From: Stigmatella erecta
GTDB lineage: Bacteria; Myxococcota; Myxococcia; Myxococcales; Myxococcaceae
Length of the DNA: 64,000 bases
Assembly: GCF_900111745.1 (NCBI RefSeq)
Contig: NZ_FOIJ01000004.1
Coordinates: 434,001 to 498,000 of the forward strand
Direction: 5' to 3'
A model generated the notes under the pieces. That model was given only the letters and a program-made list of their open reading frames with translations, made no database searches and was not told where the DNA came from. Made by a program: the position numbers and the translations under genes. This document shows positions 49,134 to 57,163 of this stretch, piece by piece; the first letter of the stretch is position 1; every line of letters starts with the position of its first letter.

Positions 49134-49160
49134 AATCCCTGACAGTTCCTGTCAGGGATT
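49134..49160. promoter_or_regulatory. Perfect 12+12 palindromic operator
   Basis: AATCCCTGACAG (49134-49145), spacer TTC, then CTGTCAGGGATT (49149-49160): every base of both arms pairs. It lies midway in the 66-bp region between the DHFR-like gene and the WYL regulator gene, an ideal place for autoregulation and control of both genes. Confidence 0.75.
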
Positions 49161-49180
49161 TTCTGGCATGGTGCCGGAAG

Positions 49181-50146
49181 ATGAAATCCAGCCGCCTGCT
49201 TGCCTTGCTTCTCGTGCTCCAGCGGCGAGGGACCGCCAAGGCGGCGGAGCTCGCCGAGGAACTGGAGGTCTCCGTGCGCACGCTCTACCGGGACGTGGCC
49301 GCGCTGATGGCGGCGGGGGTGCCCGTGTGGACGGAGCCGGGGCCCCAAGGGGGCATTCACCTGGTGGAGGGCTGGCGCACCCGGCTGGATGGGCTGACCG
49401 CCGACGAGGCGAACGCCCTGTTCCTCTTCGGCGCGCCGCAGGCCGTGGCGGACCTGGGCCTGGCCACGGTGGCCGTCAGTGCCCGGGCGAAGGTGAATGC
49501 GACGCTGCCGCCGGAGCTCCGGAGCCGGGCGAGCCGGATCCGGGAGCGGTTCCTGCTCGATGCGCCCGGGTGGTTCTCGCGGTCCGAGTCCCTGGAGGCC
49601 CTGCCCGCGGTCGCGGGGGCGGTGTGGGAGGGCCGCCGGTTGGACCTTCAGTATGGCGCTCCGCCGAAGCGGCGGCGCGTGGAGCCGCTGGGGCTCGTGC
49701 TCAAGGCGGGCATCTGGTACCTGGTGGCGCGGCACGAGCAGGCGCTGCGCACCTACCGGATCAGCCGGATCCACCGGGCGGAAGGGAGGCCCGAGACCTT
49801 CACCCGGCCCGAAGGGTTCGAGCTGGCCGCATGGTGGGCGGAGTCCTCGGAGGCCTTCGACCGCTCCTTGCTGACGTACCGGTGCCGCGTGCGGGTGTCT
49901 CCGTATGCGCAAGTCCGCCTGCCCCAGGTGGTTCCGCACGATGCGGTCCGCCGCATGCTCGAAGAGGCGGGAGCGCCGGATGGGGAAGGGTGGCGGAGCG
50001 TGGACTTGCTGATGGAGGGAGAGGACGTGGCGGCGGAGCAACTCACGGCCCTGGGAACCGGGGTCGAGGTGTTGGAGCCGCTGTCCTTGCGCCAACGGCT
50101 GTACGCGGTGGCCACCCGGATGGCGGCCCTGAACGGCCCGGGTTAG
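49181..50146 (+). CDS. YafY-type HTH_11/WYL-domain transcription regulator
   Basis: 321 residues from the ATG at 49181. The winged helix (RLLALLLVLQRRGTAKAAEL, SVRTLYRDVAALMAAGVPVW) is followed by the WYL domain (RRVEPLGLVLKAGIWYLVA, RTYRISRIHRAE) and a C-terminal WCX region. Such regulators sense nucleic acid or small ligands and usually repress adjacent genes. A perfect palindrome sits 20 bases upstream and divergent is a DHFR-like reductase, so both are probable targets. Confidence 0.9.
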   Translation: MKSSRLLALLLVLQRRGTAKAAELAEELEVSVRTLYRDVAALMAAGVPVWTEPGPQGGIHLVEGWRTRLDGLTADEANALFLFGAPQAVADLGLATVAVSARAKVNATLPPELRSRASRIRERFLLDAPGWFSRSESLEALPAVAGAVWEGRRLDLQYGAPPKRRRVEPLGLVLKAGIWYLVARHEQALRTYRISRIHRAEGRPETFTRPEGFELAAWWAESSEAFDRSLLTYRCRVRVSPYAQVRLPQVVPHDAVRRMLEEAGAPDGEGWRSVDLLMEGEDVAAEQLTALGTGVEVLEPLSLRQRLYAVATRMAALNGPG

Positions 50147-50156
50147 GTTCCTCTTC

Positions 50157-51005
50157 GTGACATTGGGTCTGCTGCCTTACTCCTCAGTCTCGGGATGCTG
50201 GCTCCCCTTGCTGCTGCTAGGGGGATTGCTCAGCGCTTGTGGTGCTGGATTGGAGCAACGTGCGGCACGCCGCACATACGCTCAGAGCTTGGACTCAGAG
50301 ACCAGCGCATGCATGCGTAACCCTGCACTCTGTCCGCGTGTGCCTGGAAAGGGTGTCGGGGCGGCCTCGGGCCGTCAACGCCCCGCGGAGCTAGGGTCTT
50401 CACTCGCGGCGGGCCTGCGCATTCTGGATGCGGCGCTCCAGAAACGCATCGATCAGGTCATGAGCGAATGTGCGCTCAAGGCAGATTTTGAAGTCAATGA
50501 GCGTTACTTCGCGGGGAACCCCACGTCCCAGCAGTGTGCCCAGGTCATGGGCTCGGACGCTCAGGGAAATCCTGTGACCCGGGCCATGTTGCTGGGAAGA
50601 GAGAAACATCAGGTAGCGCTTGAATGCGTTCGAGACGCTTTGAATCAATTGCGGCCCGGCGGTTTCAGTCTCAACCAGCGGTACCGATTCAACAAGGACT
50701 CTGGGGCTTGGGAGCCTCTCAGCGAAAGGGGAGTGGAGGGGCTTCTTCGAGCGGGAGGACAGGGCCTCATCGGAACACTGGAGCCCGATGCCGTTATTCA
50801 CACGGGAACACCCGCTGAAGTTCTGGACGTCTATGACTTCAAGTTTCCGTGTCCTGGAAGCAATGTGGCCACATGGCGTCCGTATGCCCGAGGGCATCCG
50901 TATTACCCTGCGCACCAGGGACAAATGTATGAGAAGGCTTTCGGCGTCAATCCAGGCCGGGTGGCTCCCCGTTGGGGTGTCAGGCGTTTACACGAGAAGC
51001 CATGA
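50157..51005 (+). CDS. Lipoprotein with VRR-NUC/PD-(D/E)xK-like nuclease tail (toxin)
   Basis: 282 residues starting at GTG. A hydrophobic signal ends in LLSAC (Cys28), so the protein is lipid-anchored. The middle contains Cys-bearing stretches (CMRNPALCPRVPG, ECALKADFEVNERYF). The C-terminal domain shows VLDVYDFKFPCPGSN (D-x-K of a PD-(D/E)xK fold, about residues 221-235), then HPYYPAHQGQMYEKAFG and VAPRWG, which is the pattern of VRR-NUC-like toxin nucleases in polymorphic toxins. The next gene overlaps by four bases and encodes a DUF3396/TsiV-type immunity protein, the known partner of VRR-NUC toxins. G+C is clearly lower than the flanks. Delivery by outer-membrane exchange is a hypothesis. 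Confidence 0.68.
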   Translation: MTLGLLPYSSVSGCWLPLLLLGGLLSACGAGLEQRAARRTYAQSLDSETSACMRNPALCPRVPGKGVGAASGRQRPAELGSSLAAGLRILDAALQKRIDQVMSECALKADFEVNERYFAGNPTSQQCAQVMGSDAQGNPVTRAMLLGREKHQVALECVRDALNQLRPGGFSLNQRYRFNKDSGAWEPLSERGVEGLLRAGGQGLIGTLEPDAVIHTGTPAEVLDVYDFKFPCPGSNVATWRPYARGHPYYPAHQGQMYEKAFGVNPGRVAPRWGVRRLHEKP

Positions 51006-51907
51006 GCGAGCACTATCCCCACATCCGATACCATGCGGCCCATGGGGCGCGAATGATCCGCGAGGGCCTGCGGATCTGTTTCTACATGCAGCGCTCAGAT
51101 GAGCAGGTGGCTCAGGCGGTGACGGGAGCGCTGGATGTCTACTTGCGCGCCGTGGGAGCTCAGCGCCTCGGATGGTATCTCGACCTGGAAGGGGATTGGT
51201 GCCCTCTGGATGAACGGGCATGGGAAACACAACGGGCCCATGTGCTCGGCTCACGCGTGAGCAACGTGACGCTGGTGGATGATCCCTCGGGAGTTCCTGA
51301 TTACCAGTTCGAGTATTACAGCAAGCCTCTTGATGCTTCGAGCCCTATCTACGATTCCCGGATGGTCTCCTCGGTGGGTTTCTGGTTGCCCACGGAGTTT
51401 CTGGAGACGGAAGGAGCGCCTTGCGTACGGAAGCTGGCCTTGGAACTGGCCGCCCTTTTGCCCTTCAACTCAGGGCACGCAGGACTGTGCTTCAACGCGC
51501 TCCTGGGGTACCGCGAAACCGCGGAAGAACTTAGCCGCTTGTGCCTGCGCTACCCTGGGATGGACATTGTCGAACTTGAGAGTCTCTCCAACCGGATAGG
51601 GCTCCGAGTGAAAGGCCCTGCCTGGCTGACGTTCCTGGGCCAACCGGTGCTGGGCGAACTGGGAGGGGTTCCTCGGTTGCGTTCCCTCCTCCGCTCTTCG
51701 AGTACAGAGGTTCAGCCGCTGGACGGGGAACGTGCCGTCGTCAGCTTGGGGCAAGGACCCGAAGCGGGCGACACGCAAAAAAGCCACATCTTGCCTGCGT
51801 ACCGGGAACTGGCACACGTGCTGGCCCCATGGCTCTATCACTCACACGGGGGGGCCTATTTCCCTGAGGCCATCCATGCCCTGTGGGAGCGGCGCTTCCT
51901 GGACTGA
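51002..51907 (+). CDS. DUF3396/TsiV-type immunity protein
   Basis: 301 residues from the ATG that overlaps the toxin stop. It lacks a signal and appears cytoplasmic. Blocks such as MIREGLRICFYMQRSDEQVA, YLRAVGAQRLGWYLDLEGDW, SSVGFWLPTEFLE and LSNRIGLRVKGPAWLTFLG match the DUF3396/TsiV family, known as immunity to VRR-NUC effectors of type VI secretion. Coupled translation behind the nuclease fits a toxin-immunity pair that protects the producer and kin. Low G+C like its partner. Confidence 0.75.
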   Translation: MSEHYPHIRYHAAHGARMIREGLRICFYMQRSDEQVAQAVTGALDVYLRAVGAQRLGWYLDLEGDWCPLDERAWETQRAHVLGSRVSNVTLVDDPSGVPDYQFEYYSKPLDASSPIYDSRMVSSVGFWLPTEFLETEGAPCVRKLALELAALLPFNSGHAGLCFNALLGYRETAEELSRLCLRYPGMDIVELESLSNRIGLRVKGPAWLTFLGQPVLGELGGVPRLRSLLRSSSTEVQPLDGERAVVSLGQGPEAGDTQKSHILPAYRELAHVLAPWLYHSHGGAYFPEAIHALWERRFLD

Positions 51908-52041
51908 AGCGCGCTCATTTGTCAAGAAGTTCGAATTTTATATGAAAATCGCGGAATACGGCTTGTTCTGGAATATGTCGAGATGGTAGGAGTTGCGTGT
52001 GCTGCGTATGATGCCAGCACATCTGCAAAGGACCGGCTCCT

Positions 52042-52335
52042 ATGAAGAACATCATTGGTGGCATTGCGCTGGGCGTGCTCCTCGCGGGATGTGGTGGGCC
52101 CGAGGTGGATGAAGGGATGAACAGCGCCGAGCCCGCGCTGGCAGAGACCGAGCAGAACCTCTGTGAAGGCTTTCAAGACCCGTATGCGAACAGCTGCACC
52201 GCGAAGTGTGGCAACACCTGGGTCGTCGCCGGCTACTACCCAGGCATTGGTTACGGCCAGTGCGGGGCTGTAGCGGATGCCCACTGCCGTTATTACTACG
52301 GCGTCGGTGCGAGCGGAGCCTGCTGGAGCCGCTAA
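52042..52335 (+). CDS. Small Cys-rich lipoprotein
   Basis: 97 residues. MKNIIGGIALGVLLAGC is a canonical lipoprotein signal. The mature part has an acidic stretch (PEVDEGMNSAEPALAETEQ) then a compact domain with six Cys (NLCEGF, NSCTAKCG, YGQCGAV, AHCRYYYG, GACWSR), likely disulfide-bonded. No known family is recognised. The AAAGGA ribosome site is good. Its AT-rich upstream region and location just after the toxin-immunity pair suggest it could be an accessory gene. Confidence 0.72.
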   Translation: MKNIIGGIALGVLLAGCGGPEVDEGMNSAEPALAETEQNLCEGFQDPYANSCTAKCGNTWVVAGYYPGIGYGQCGAVADAHCRYYYGVGASGACWSR

Positions 52336-52401
52336 GCGCCAGGCCGTGCATTCCCACCGCTGAGAAAGGGGGCCGGGCGGCGGGTGCCCTTGGCCCCTCA
52401 G

Positions 52402-52423
52402 GCCCCTGCTGAATGAAAGGGGC
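52402..52423 (+). terminator. Possible hairpin terminator after the small lipoprotein gene
   Basis: GCCCCT (52402-52407) pairs with AGGGGC (52418-52423) around a ten-base loop. It lies about 65 bases past the stop; no T-run follows, so the call is weak. Confidence 0.35.
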
Positions 52424-52601
52424 TCACTGATCCCTGGCTGGCTCCGGGATGACTCACCGCAGAAATCGTTTGAGTTCCCATCAGCACCCGCGAAGAGGTG
52501 GCTCTGCCGCGTGACGCGCGGCTCACTCGATAAACATTTTATTCCGGCTATGGTGTGGGTGCTTCACAGGCAGAAAAACCGGCCGTCTCAAAGGATCCCC
52601 C

Positions 52602-54263
52602 ATGCCGCTCCATGCCGCAGGTGTACTCGCTGTCGCAGCGCTCACCCTTTCCCCCTCCACCTCCCCCACCCGTTCTCCCCAGGAGGCCGCCCCCAGCGCC
52701 TCCCGTCCTTCCGTCATCCTGGCTCGCGTGTCCTTCAAGGACCGGGCGGATCTCAACCGGCTCGCGGAGACGTTGGATCTCAGCGCGGCGGTGGACCCAC
52801 AGAAGAAGACCGTGGAGGCGGTGCTCTCGCCCGCGGAGTTCGACGCGCTGGTGAAGGAGGGCCGGCGGGTGGAGCTCCTCGAGGAGCCGACCCGGCTCCT
52901 GAACGCGCCTCGCGATGGAATGCACATCCTGGCCGGCATCCCCGGCTACTCCTGCTACCGCACGGTGGACGAGACCTACGCCGCCATGGCGTCGCTGGCC
53001 ACCACCTACCCGAACCTCGCCTCGTGGAACGACATCGGCGACAGCTGGGACAAGCTGACGGCCGGGGGCAAGCCCGGGGATGACATGCGGGTGCTGGTGC
53101 TGACGAACAAGTCCCGCCCGGGCACCAAGCCGCGCTTCTTCCTCATGGGCGGCATCCACGCCCGCGAGTACACGACGGCCGAGATGGCCACGCGCTTCGC
53201 CGAGCAGCTGGCGAGCCGCTACGGCACGGACCCGGACAGCACCTGGCTGCTCGACCATTACGAGCTGCACGTGGTGGTGCAGTCCAACCCGGACGGCCGC
53301 CGCATCGCGGAGACGGGGCTCTCCAAGCGCAAGAACACCAACAGCAGCCTGGGCTCCTGCACCACGACGACGTACGGGGTGGACCTCAACCGCAACAGCA
53401 GCTTCGATTGGGGCGGGCCGGGCGCGAGCACCAGCGCGTGCAGTGAGACTTACCGCGGGCGCGCGGCCGGCTCGGAGCCGGAGACCCAGGCCCTGGAGAG
53501 CTACATCCGGTCCATCTTCCCGGACCAGCGGGGGACGTCCCTCACCGACCCCGCCCCCGCGGATGCGACGGGCGTGATGGTCTCCCTGCACAGCTACGGC
53601 GGCTACGTGCTCTACCCGTGGGGCATTGGCACGGCGTCCTCGCCGAACGCCACGCAGCTGCGCACGCTGGGGCGCAAGTTCAACTACTTCAATGGCTACG
53701 AGGCCTGCCAGTCGAGCCTGTGCCTCTACGACGCGGCCGGCGCCACGGATGACTTCGCCTACGGCACCCTGGGCGTGGCGGCGTACACCTTCGAGATGGG
53801 CGGCGCCTTCTTCGAGAGCTGCTCCACCTTCGAGAACACCATCTACCCGAAGAACCTGTCGGCCCTCTATTACGCCTTCAAGGCGGCGCGGCGGCCGTAC
53901 CAGACGCCGTCGGGCCCGGACTCCGTCAGCCTGACGCTGTCGGCCAGCACCGTCACGGCCGGCACCTCGGTGACGCTCACCGCCCAGGCCAATGACACGC
54001 GCTACGGCACCAACGGCGGCACCGAGGCCTCGCAGGCGATCGCCGCGGCGCGCTTCTCCATCGACAACCCGTCGTGGGTGTCGGGGACGCCGGTGTACGC
54101 GATGAGCCCGGTGGATGGCAGCTTCAGCAGCTCCATCGAGTCCGTGAGGGGCACGGTGTTCACCTCCGGGCTGGCGCCGGGCAGGCACACCCTCTTCGTC
54201 GAGAGCCAGGACCGCAACGGCAACTGGGGCGCGCCCACCGCTCTCTTCTTGAACGTGCAGTAG
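52602..54263 (+). CDS. Secreted M14 zinc carboxypeptidase
   Basis: 553 residues. A signal-like start (HAAGVLAVAALTLSPS) precedes a propeptide-like segment to about 100. The carboxypeptidase domain shows GGIHAREY (His186-x-x-Glu189 zinc ligands), QSNPDGRR, GVDLNRNSSFDWGG (substrate Arg/Asn), SLHSYGGYVLYPW (third ligand His) and YTFEMGGAFF (catalytic Glu). After about 430 an Ig-like/CARDB-type domain (SVSLTLSASTVTAGTSVTLT) forms a C-terminal module. It trims C-terminal residues from peptides outside the cell, consistent with predation. Confidence 0.92.
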   Translation: MPLHAAGVLAVAALTLSPSTSPTRSPQEAAPSASRPSVILARVSFKDRADLNRLAETLDLSAAVDPQKKTVEAVLSPAEFDALVKEGRRVELLEEPTRLLNAPRDGMHILAGIPGYSCYRTVDETYAAMASLATTYPNLASWNDIGDSWDKLTAGGKPGDDMRVLVLTNKSRPGTKPRFFLMGGIHAREYTTAEMATRFAEQLASRYGTDPDSTWLLDHYELHVVVQSNPDGRRIAETGLSKRKNTNSSLGSCTTTTYGVDLNRNSSFDWGGPGASTSACSETYRGRAAGSEPETQALESYIRSIFPDQRGTSLTDPAPADATGVMVSLHSYGGYVLYPWGIGTASSPNATQLRTLGRKFNYFNGYEACQSSLCLYDAAGATDDFAYGTLGVAAYTFEMGGAFFESCSTFENTIYPKNLSALYYAFKAARRPYQTPSGPDSVSLTLSASTVTAGTSVTLTAQANDTRYGTNGGTEASQAIAAARFSIDNPSWVSGTPVYAMSPVDGSFSSSIESVRGTVFTSGLAPGRHTLFVESQDRNGNWGAPTALFLNVQ

Positions 54264-54278
54264 GCCCTCCCGGGCGCA

Positions 54279-54318
54279 GGGGCCCATGCGCAAGCCCATC
54301 GGCAAACGCATGGGTCCC
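54279..54318 (+). terminator. Hairpin terminator after the carboxypeptidase gene
   Basis: GGGGCCCATGCG (54279-54290) pairs with CGCATGGGTCCC (54307-54318), eleven Watson-Crick pairs plus one G-U, around a 16-base loop. A second dyad TTGTCC-AATTCT-GGACAA at 54348-54365 lies further on and may be a promoter element for the next gene. Confidence 0.5.
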
Positions 54319-54427
54319 GCCCGAGTAGGCAGACATACTCTCAGTGATTGTCCAATTCTGGACAAGTGCGTGCGGGGCGTTTAAGTCCTCGCGCAGCAAA
54401 ACGAGTCCCCTCACTGGGAGTTGATTG

Positions 54428-54853
54428 ATGAAGACTTCTTCTCTGCTGGCTTCGCTGTCCGTGGCGCTTCTGGGCGTGGGTTCCGCGCAGGCGGCCACCG
54501 TGACCTTCACCATCGAAAACAAGACCACGGCCACCATCACGACCACGCTCCCCAACGCGTGCGCGTCGGTCATTCCGGCCCTCGCTTCGGTCCCGGCCAA
54601 TAGCATCTCGTCGGTGCACCAGACCGACTGTGGCAACAACACCGCCGTGGCGTTTGATTACACCAACGGCACCAAGACCTGCGGCTTCAACCTGAGCAGC
54701 CTTTACACCCCGCCCAACCCTCTCCTGGGGACCTCTGGGTACTGGACCCCGCGCGGTACGGGCACCAGCAAGAAGGGCTCCGCCATCTGCAAGGCGACCC
54801 TCGTCTCCCTCGGGTCCAACGGTAACTACGGCTGGGCGCTGTCGATCCAGTGA
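54428..54853 (+). CDS. Secreted small beta-rich protein, unknown
   Basis: 141 residues from the ATG at 54428 (GGAG upstream). MKTSSLLASLSVALLGVGSAQA is a Sec signal with an AQA cleavage site. The mature protein is rich in Thr, Ser and Asn with alternating hydrophobic residues (ATVTFTIENKTTATITTTLP), three to four Cys and no Lys/Arg cluster, so it looks like a secreted beta-sandwich. It is not recognised. Preceded by a dyad TTGTCC/GGACAA and a carboxypeptidase gene. Confidence 0.72.
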   Translation: MKTSSLLASLSVALLGVGSAQAATVTFTIENKTTATITTTLPNACASVIPALASVPANSISSVHQTDCGNNTAVAFDYTNGTKTCGFNLSSLYTPPNPLLGTSGYWTPRGTGTSKKGSAICKATLVSLGSNGNYGWALSIQ

Positions 54854-54919
54854 CGCTCTGGTGACCGGACCGCGCCATGCGAGTCCGGTCACCTTCCGGC
54901 TGCCGGGGGGACTCCCCCA

Positions 54920-55645
54920 TTACCGGTAGCAGTCGCGGCAGAGGGGCTTCCGCATCGTGGCCGGATACTCGTCACCGCAACCGTGGCAGAAGCTGTCTTC
55001 GTAGTCTTCGTCGCCATATCGGGCCCACCTTCGGTAGTCGTCGAGGCAGTAGGGCTTGTCAGGATCGAAGTCGATTCCATCCCCACAGCGGATGCAGAAA
55101 CCTTCGTCCTCGTCGTCTTCTTCCTCGTCCTCCAGTGCCTCCACACGGTCGTCCATGACCTCGTCGAGGCTGAGGATGTTCGGTCTGATCTCCGCTTCGA
55201 AGAATCTTCGAGCGTTCGCGATGTCTTTCGGGTCGTCGGACCACAGGCCGATATCGATAATGCTCTCGAAAGTGGTCTCCAGCAGGTTGAGCGAGGTCAC
55301 CACCACGGCGGCGTCCGACCAGTAGAGCTTGGCGTGCAGATGCTCGACGGTGAATACGTGGAGCCCTTTGTCGATGAGATCGTCGATTTTTTCGTTCCCG
55401 ATGGCTCGATTGATTTCCTCGCCAGTATCCAAGCGGAACACGAGGTTGACGATGACACCGCGTTTGAGCGCCGCGCGGATGGCCTGGTTGATCTCTCCAT
55501 CCCCGGTGACATTCACATAGGGGCTCACAAGCCACGCTTCGTGCCGGGCATTCCGAAGGAGTGCCACGATGCGGCTGATGGTCTTGCCAGTGTTGAGGAA
55601 GTGCAGGGCCAAGGGGACTCCTCCGGGCAAGAGCGGATCTACCAC
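54920..55645 (-). CDS. PLD-family nuclease-like protein with C-terminal zinc ribbons
   Basis: 241 residues starting at GTG. The phospholipase-D superfamily core includes AWLVSPYVNVTGDG, EHLHAKLYWSDAAVVVTSLN (H-x-K and the following N/S residues) and ESIIDIGLW. A strongly acidic linker (EALEDEEEDDEDEG) joins two Cys-rich zinc-binding knuckles: FCIRCGDGIDFDPDKPYC and FCHGCGDEYPATMRKPLC. Only one HKD motif is present, so it would act as a dimer, as the small PLD nucleases do. Related proteins act in DNA repair or defence; here the role is unknown. Confidence 0.72.
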   Translation of the reverse strand: MVDPLLPGGVPLALHFLNTGKTISRIVALLRNARHEAWLVSPYVNVTGDGEINQAIRAALKRGVIVNLVFRLDTGEEINRAIGNEKIDDLIDKGLHVFTVEHLHAKLYWSDAAVVVTSLNLLETTFESIIDIGLWSDDPKDIANARRFFEAEIRPNILSLDEVMDDRVEALEDEEEDDEDEGFCIRCGDGIDFDPDKPYCLDDYRRWARYGDEDYEDSFCHGCGDEYPATMRKPLCRDCYR

Positions 55646-55843
55646 TTTTGGGTGTTAAGCGGAGTTACCTAGAAAAAGTGCTTCATTGCTGCCATGGCGG
55701 ATGCGGCGGAACCTCTCGCGCGAGTGAATTTCTGGGTGGCCCCCCCGTCGAGGGGGGCGGCCGACACGCTGTGGGGCTTCGTTCTCCCTCGTGGAAGGGC
55801 CATGCGCAGGTCCGGGGCGCATCCATCTGGGAAGGGCACATAC

Positions 55844-56689
55844 ATGCGAACGAATCGATGGGGAGCGCTCGTGGCGCTCATGATGACCGTGGTTGCCGTG
55901 CAGGGCTGCGGATCCGATGACGAGGGAGATGACGCGGGCAATACCGGGACGGTGGCGGGCACGGTGATACTGGACGATGGCGCCTCGCCCGAAGGCGTGG
56001 AGATCGAGTCCCTCGATACGGAGTCCACCGTCTTCGCGGACGCGCAGGGACGCTTCACCCTCCAGAACCTGAAGGCGGGCACCCAGACGCTCCTGGCCGT
56101 CCATCCAGGCTACGAGGTCCTGCAGCGGGAGGTGGAGGTGAAGCGAGGGGAGACGACGGAGGTCTCCATCACCCTCAAGCGCGCCAAGCACAAGGTGTCC
56201 GGCACCGTCCTGCTGGAGGGGGCCTCCTCACACGAGGGCATCACCGTGACGCTGGAGGACACGGCCTTCAGCACCACCACGGACGCTCAGGGACGCTTCG
56301 TCTTCGAGGGGGTGGTGCCGGGCGCTTACATCCTGGTGGCCTCGAAGGACGGCTATGAGGAGCGGCTCAAAGTGCTGGCGGTGATCGAGGACACGGCCGT
56401 GGAGCCGTTGACCCTGCCGGTCATGGAGGTGGTCAGCTTGGATGGCATCGTCTACCTGTCGGATGATGGCTCGCCCGTGGGCGTCTCCCTGATGCTTGAG
56501 GGCACGGCGTACAGCACCACGATCGACAGCAGCTCCGGTTACTTCCGGTTCACGGACGTCCCGCCCGGCGCGTATACGCTGGCCGTCTCGAAGCCGGGCT
56601 ACATCACCCAGACCCGCGCGGTGACGGTGGGAGGCGAGGTGTCGACCTACTTCTTCTCGCTGGAGCGCAGCCCGGGGCTCGTGGAATAG
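55844..56689 (+). CDS. Lipoprotein with three carboxypeptidase-regulatory-like domains
   Basis: 281 residues from the ATG at 55844 (GAAGGG upstream). MRTNRWGALVALMMTVVAVQGC is a lipoprotein signal. Three Ig-like regulatory repeats follow: GTVAGTVILDDGASPEGVEI, KVSGTVLLEGASSHEGITV and LDGIVYLSDDGSPVGVSL, each ending in a DAQGRF/SSGYFRF-type turn and a GAY element. Such domains usually act in adhesion or as passive stalks. A hairpin terminator lies downstream. Confidence 0.82.
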   Translation: MRTNRWGALVALMMTVVAVQGCGSDDEGDDAGNTGTVAGTVILDDGASPEGVEIESLDTESTVFADAQGRFTLQNLKAGTQTLLAVHPGYEVLQREVEVKRGETTEVSITLKRAKHKVSGTVLLEGASSHEGITVTLEDTAFSTTTDAQGRFVFEGVVPGAYILVASKDGYEERLKVLAVIEDTAVEPLTLPVMEVVSLDGIVYLSDDGSPVGVSLMLEGTAYSTTIDSSSGYFRFTDVPPGAYTLAVSKPGYITQTRAVTVGGEVSTYFFSLERSPGLVE

Positions 56690-56716
56690 GCAAGCGCTTC
56701 ACCTTGCAGAACGGCG

Positions 56717-56749
56717 AAGGGGCCCAGGTTGCAAAACCTCGGGCCCCTT
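56717..56749. terminator. Bidirectional hairpin terminator
   Basis: AAGGGGCCC pairs with GGGCCCCTT around an inner GGTT/AACC stem and GCAA loop (56717-56749). It stands between two convergent genes and can end both transcripts. Confidence 0.6.
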
Positions 56750-56767
56750 CTGTGTCAAACGCGGCCG

Positions 56768-57160
56768 TCAGGCTCGAAGCTGCGCTTCAATGGCGGCCTT
56801 GTCGATCACTGACCACACATTCCAGATCTTTTCTTCCCGGAACTCATAGAACACATGTTCGGTAAAAGAGACCCGTCTTCCGTTGACAGGGAGGCCGAAC
56901 AAAACTCCTGCCGGGGTGCAATCGAAGTGCAGCCGGCTGGCGAGATGAGGCGGATCGGCAATCAGTTGGCGAATGTCGAAATGCAGGTCTGGGATCGCAC
57001 GGTGATCGCCCTCCAGCATCTCGCGGTAATGCGATAATCCGAAGCGCTGTCCGTTGTATTGAACGTCCTCGTGAACGAACTGCCCTAGCTTCGGCCAATC
57101 CTGCTTGTTCAGGCAGGCGATGTAGCCGCGGTAGATGTCAGAAAGATCGAGTTTGTTCAT
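56768..57160 (-). CDS. SnoaL-like (NTF2 fold) protein
   Basis: 130 residues starting MNKLDLSDIYRGYIACLNKQ. The pattern YREMLEGDHRAIPDLHFDI followed by SRLHFDCTPAG and VSFTEHVFYEFREEKIWNVW is typical of SnoaL-like ester cyclase/NTF2-fold proteins. Substrate is unknown. Only three bases separate it from the upstream kinase gene on the same strand, so the two are likely co-transcribed. G+C is somewhat low. Confidence 0.82.
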   Translation of the reverse strand: MNKLDLSDIYRGYIACLNKQDWPKLGQFVHEDVQYNGQRFGLSHYREMLEGDHRAIPDLHFDIRQLIADPPHLASRLHFDCTPAGVLFGLPVNGRRVSFTEHVFYEFREEKIWNVWSVIDKAAIEAQLRA

Positions 57161-57163
57161 TGT

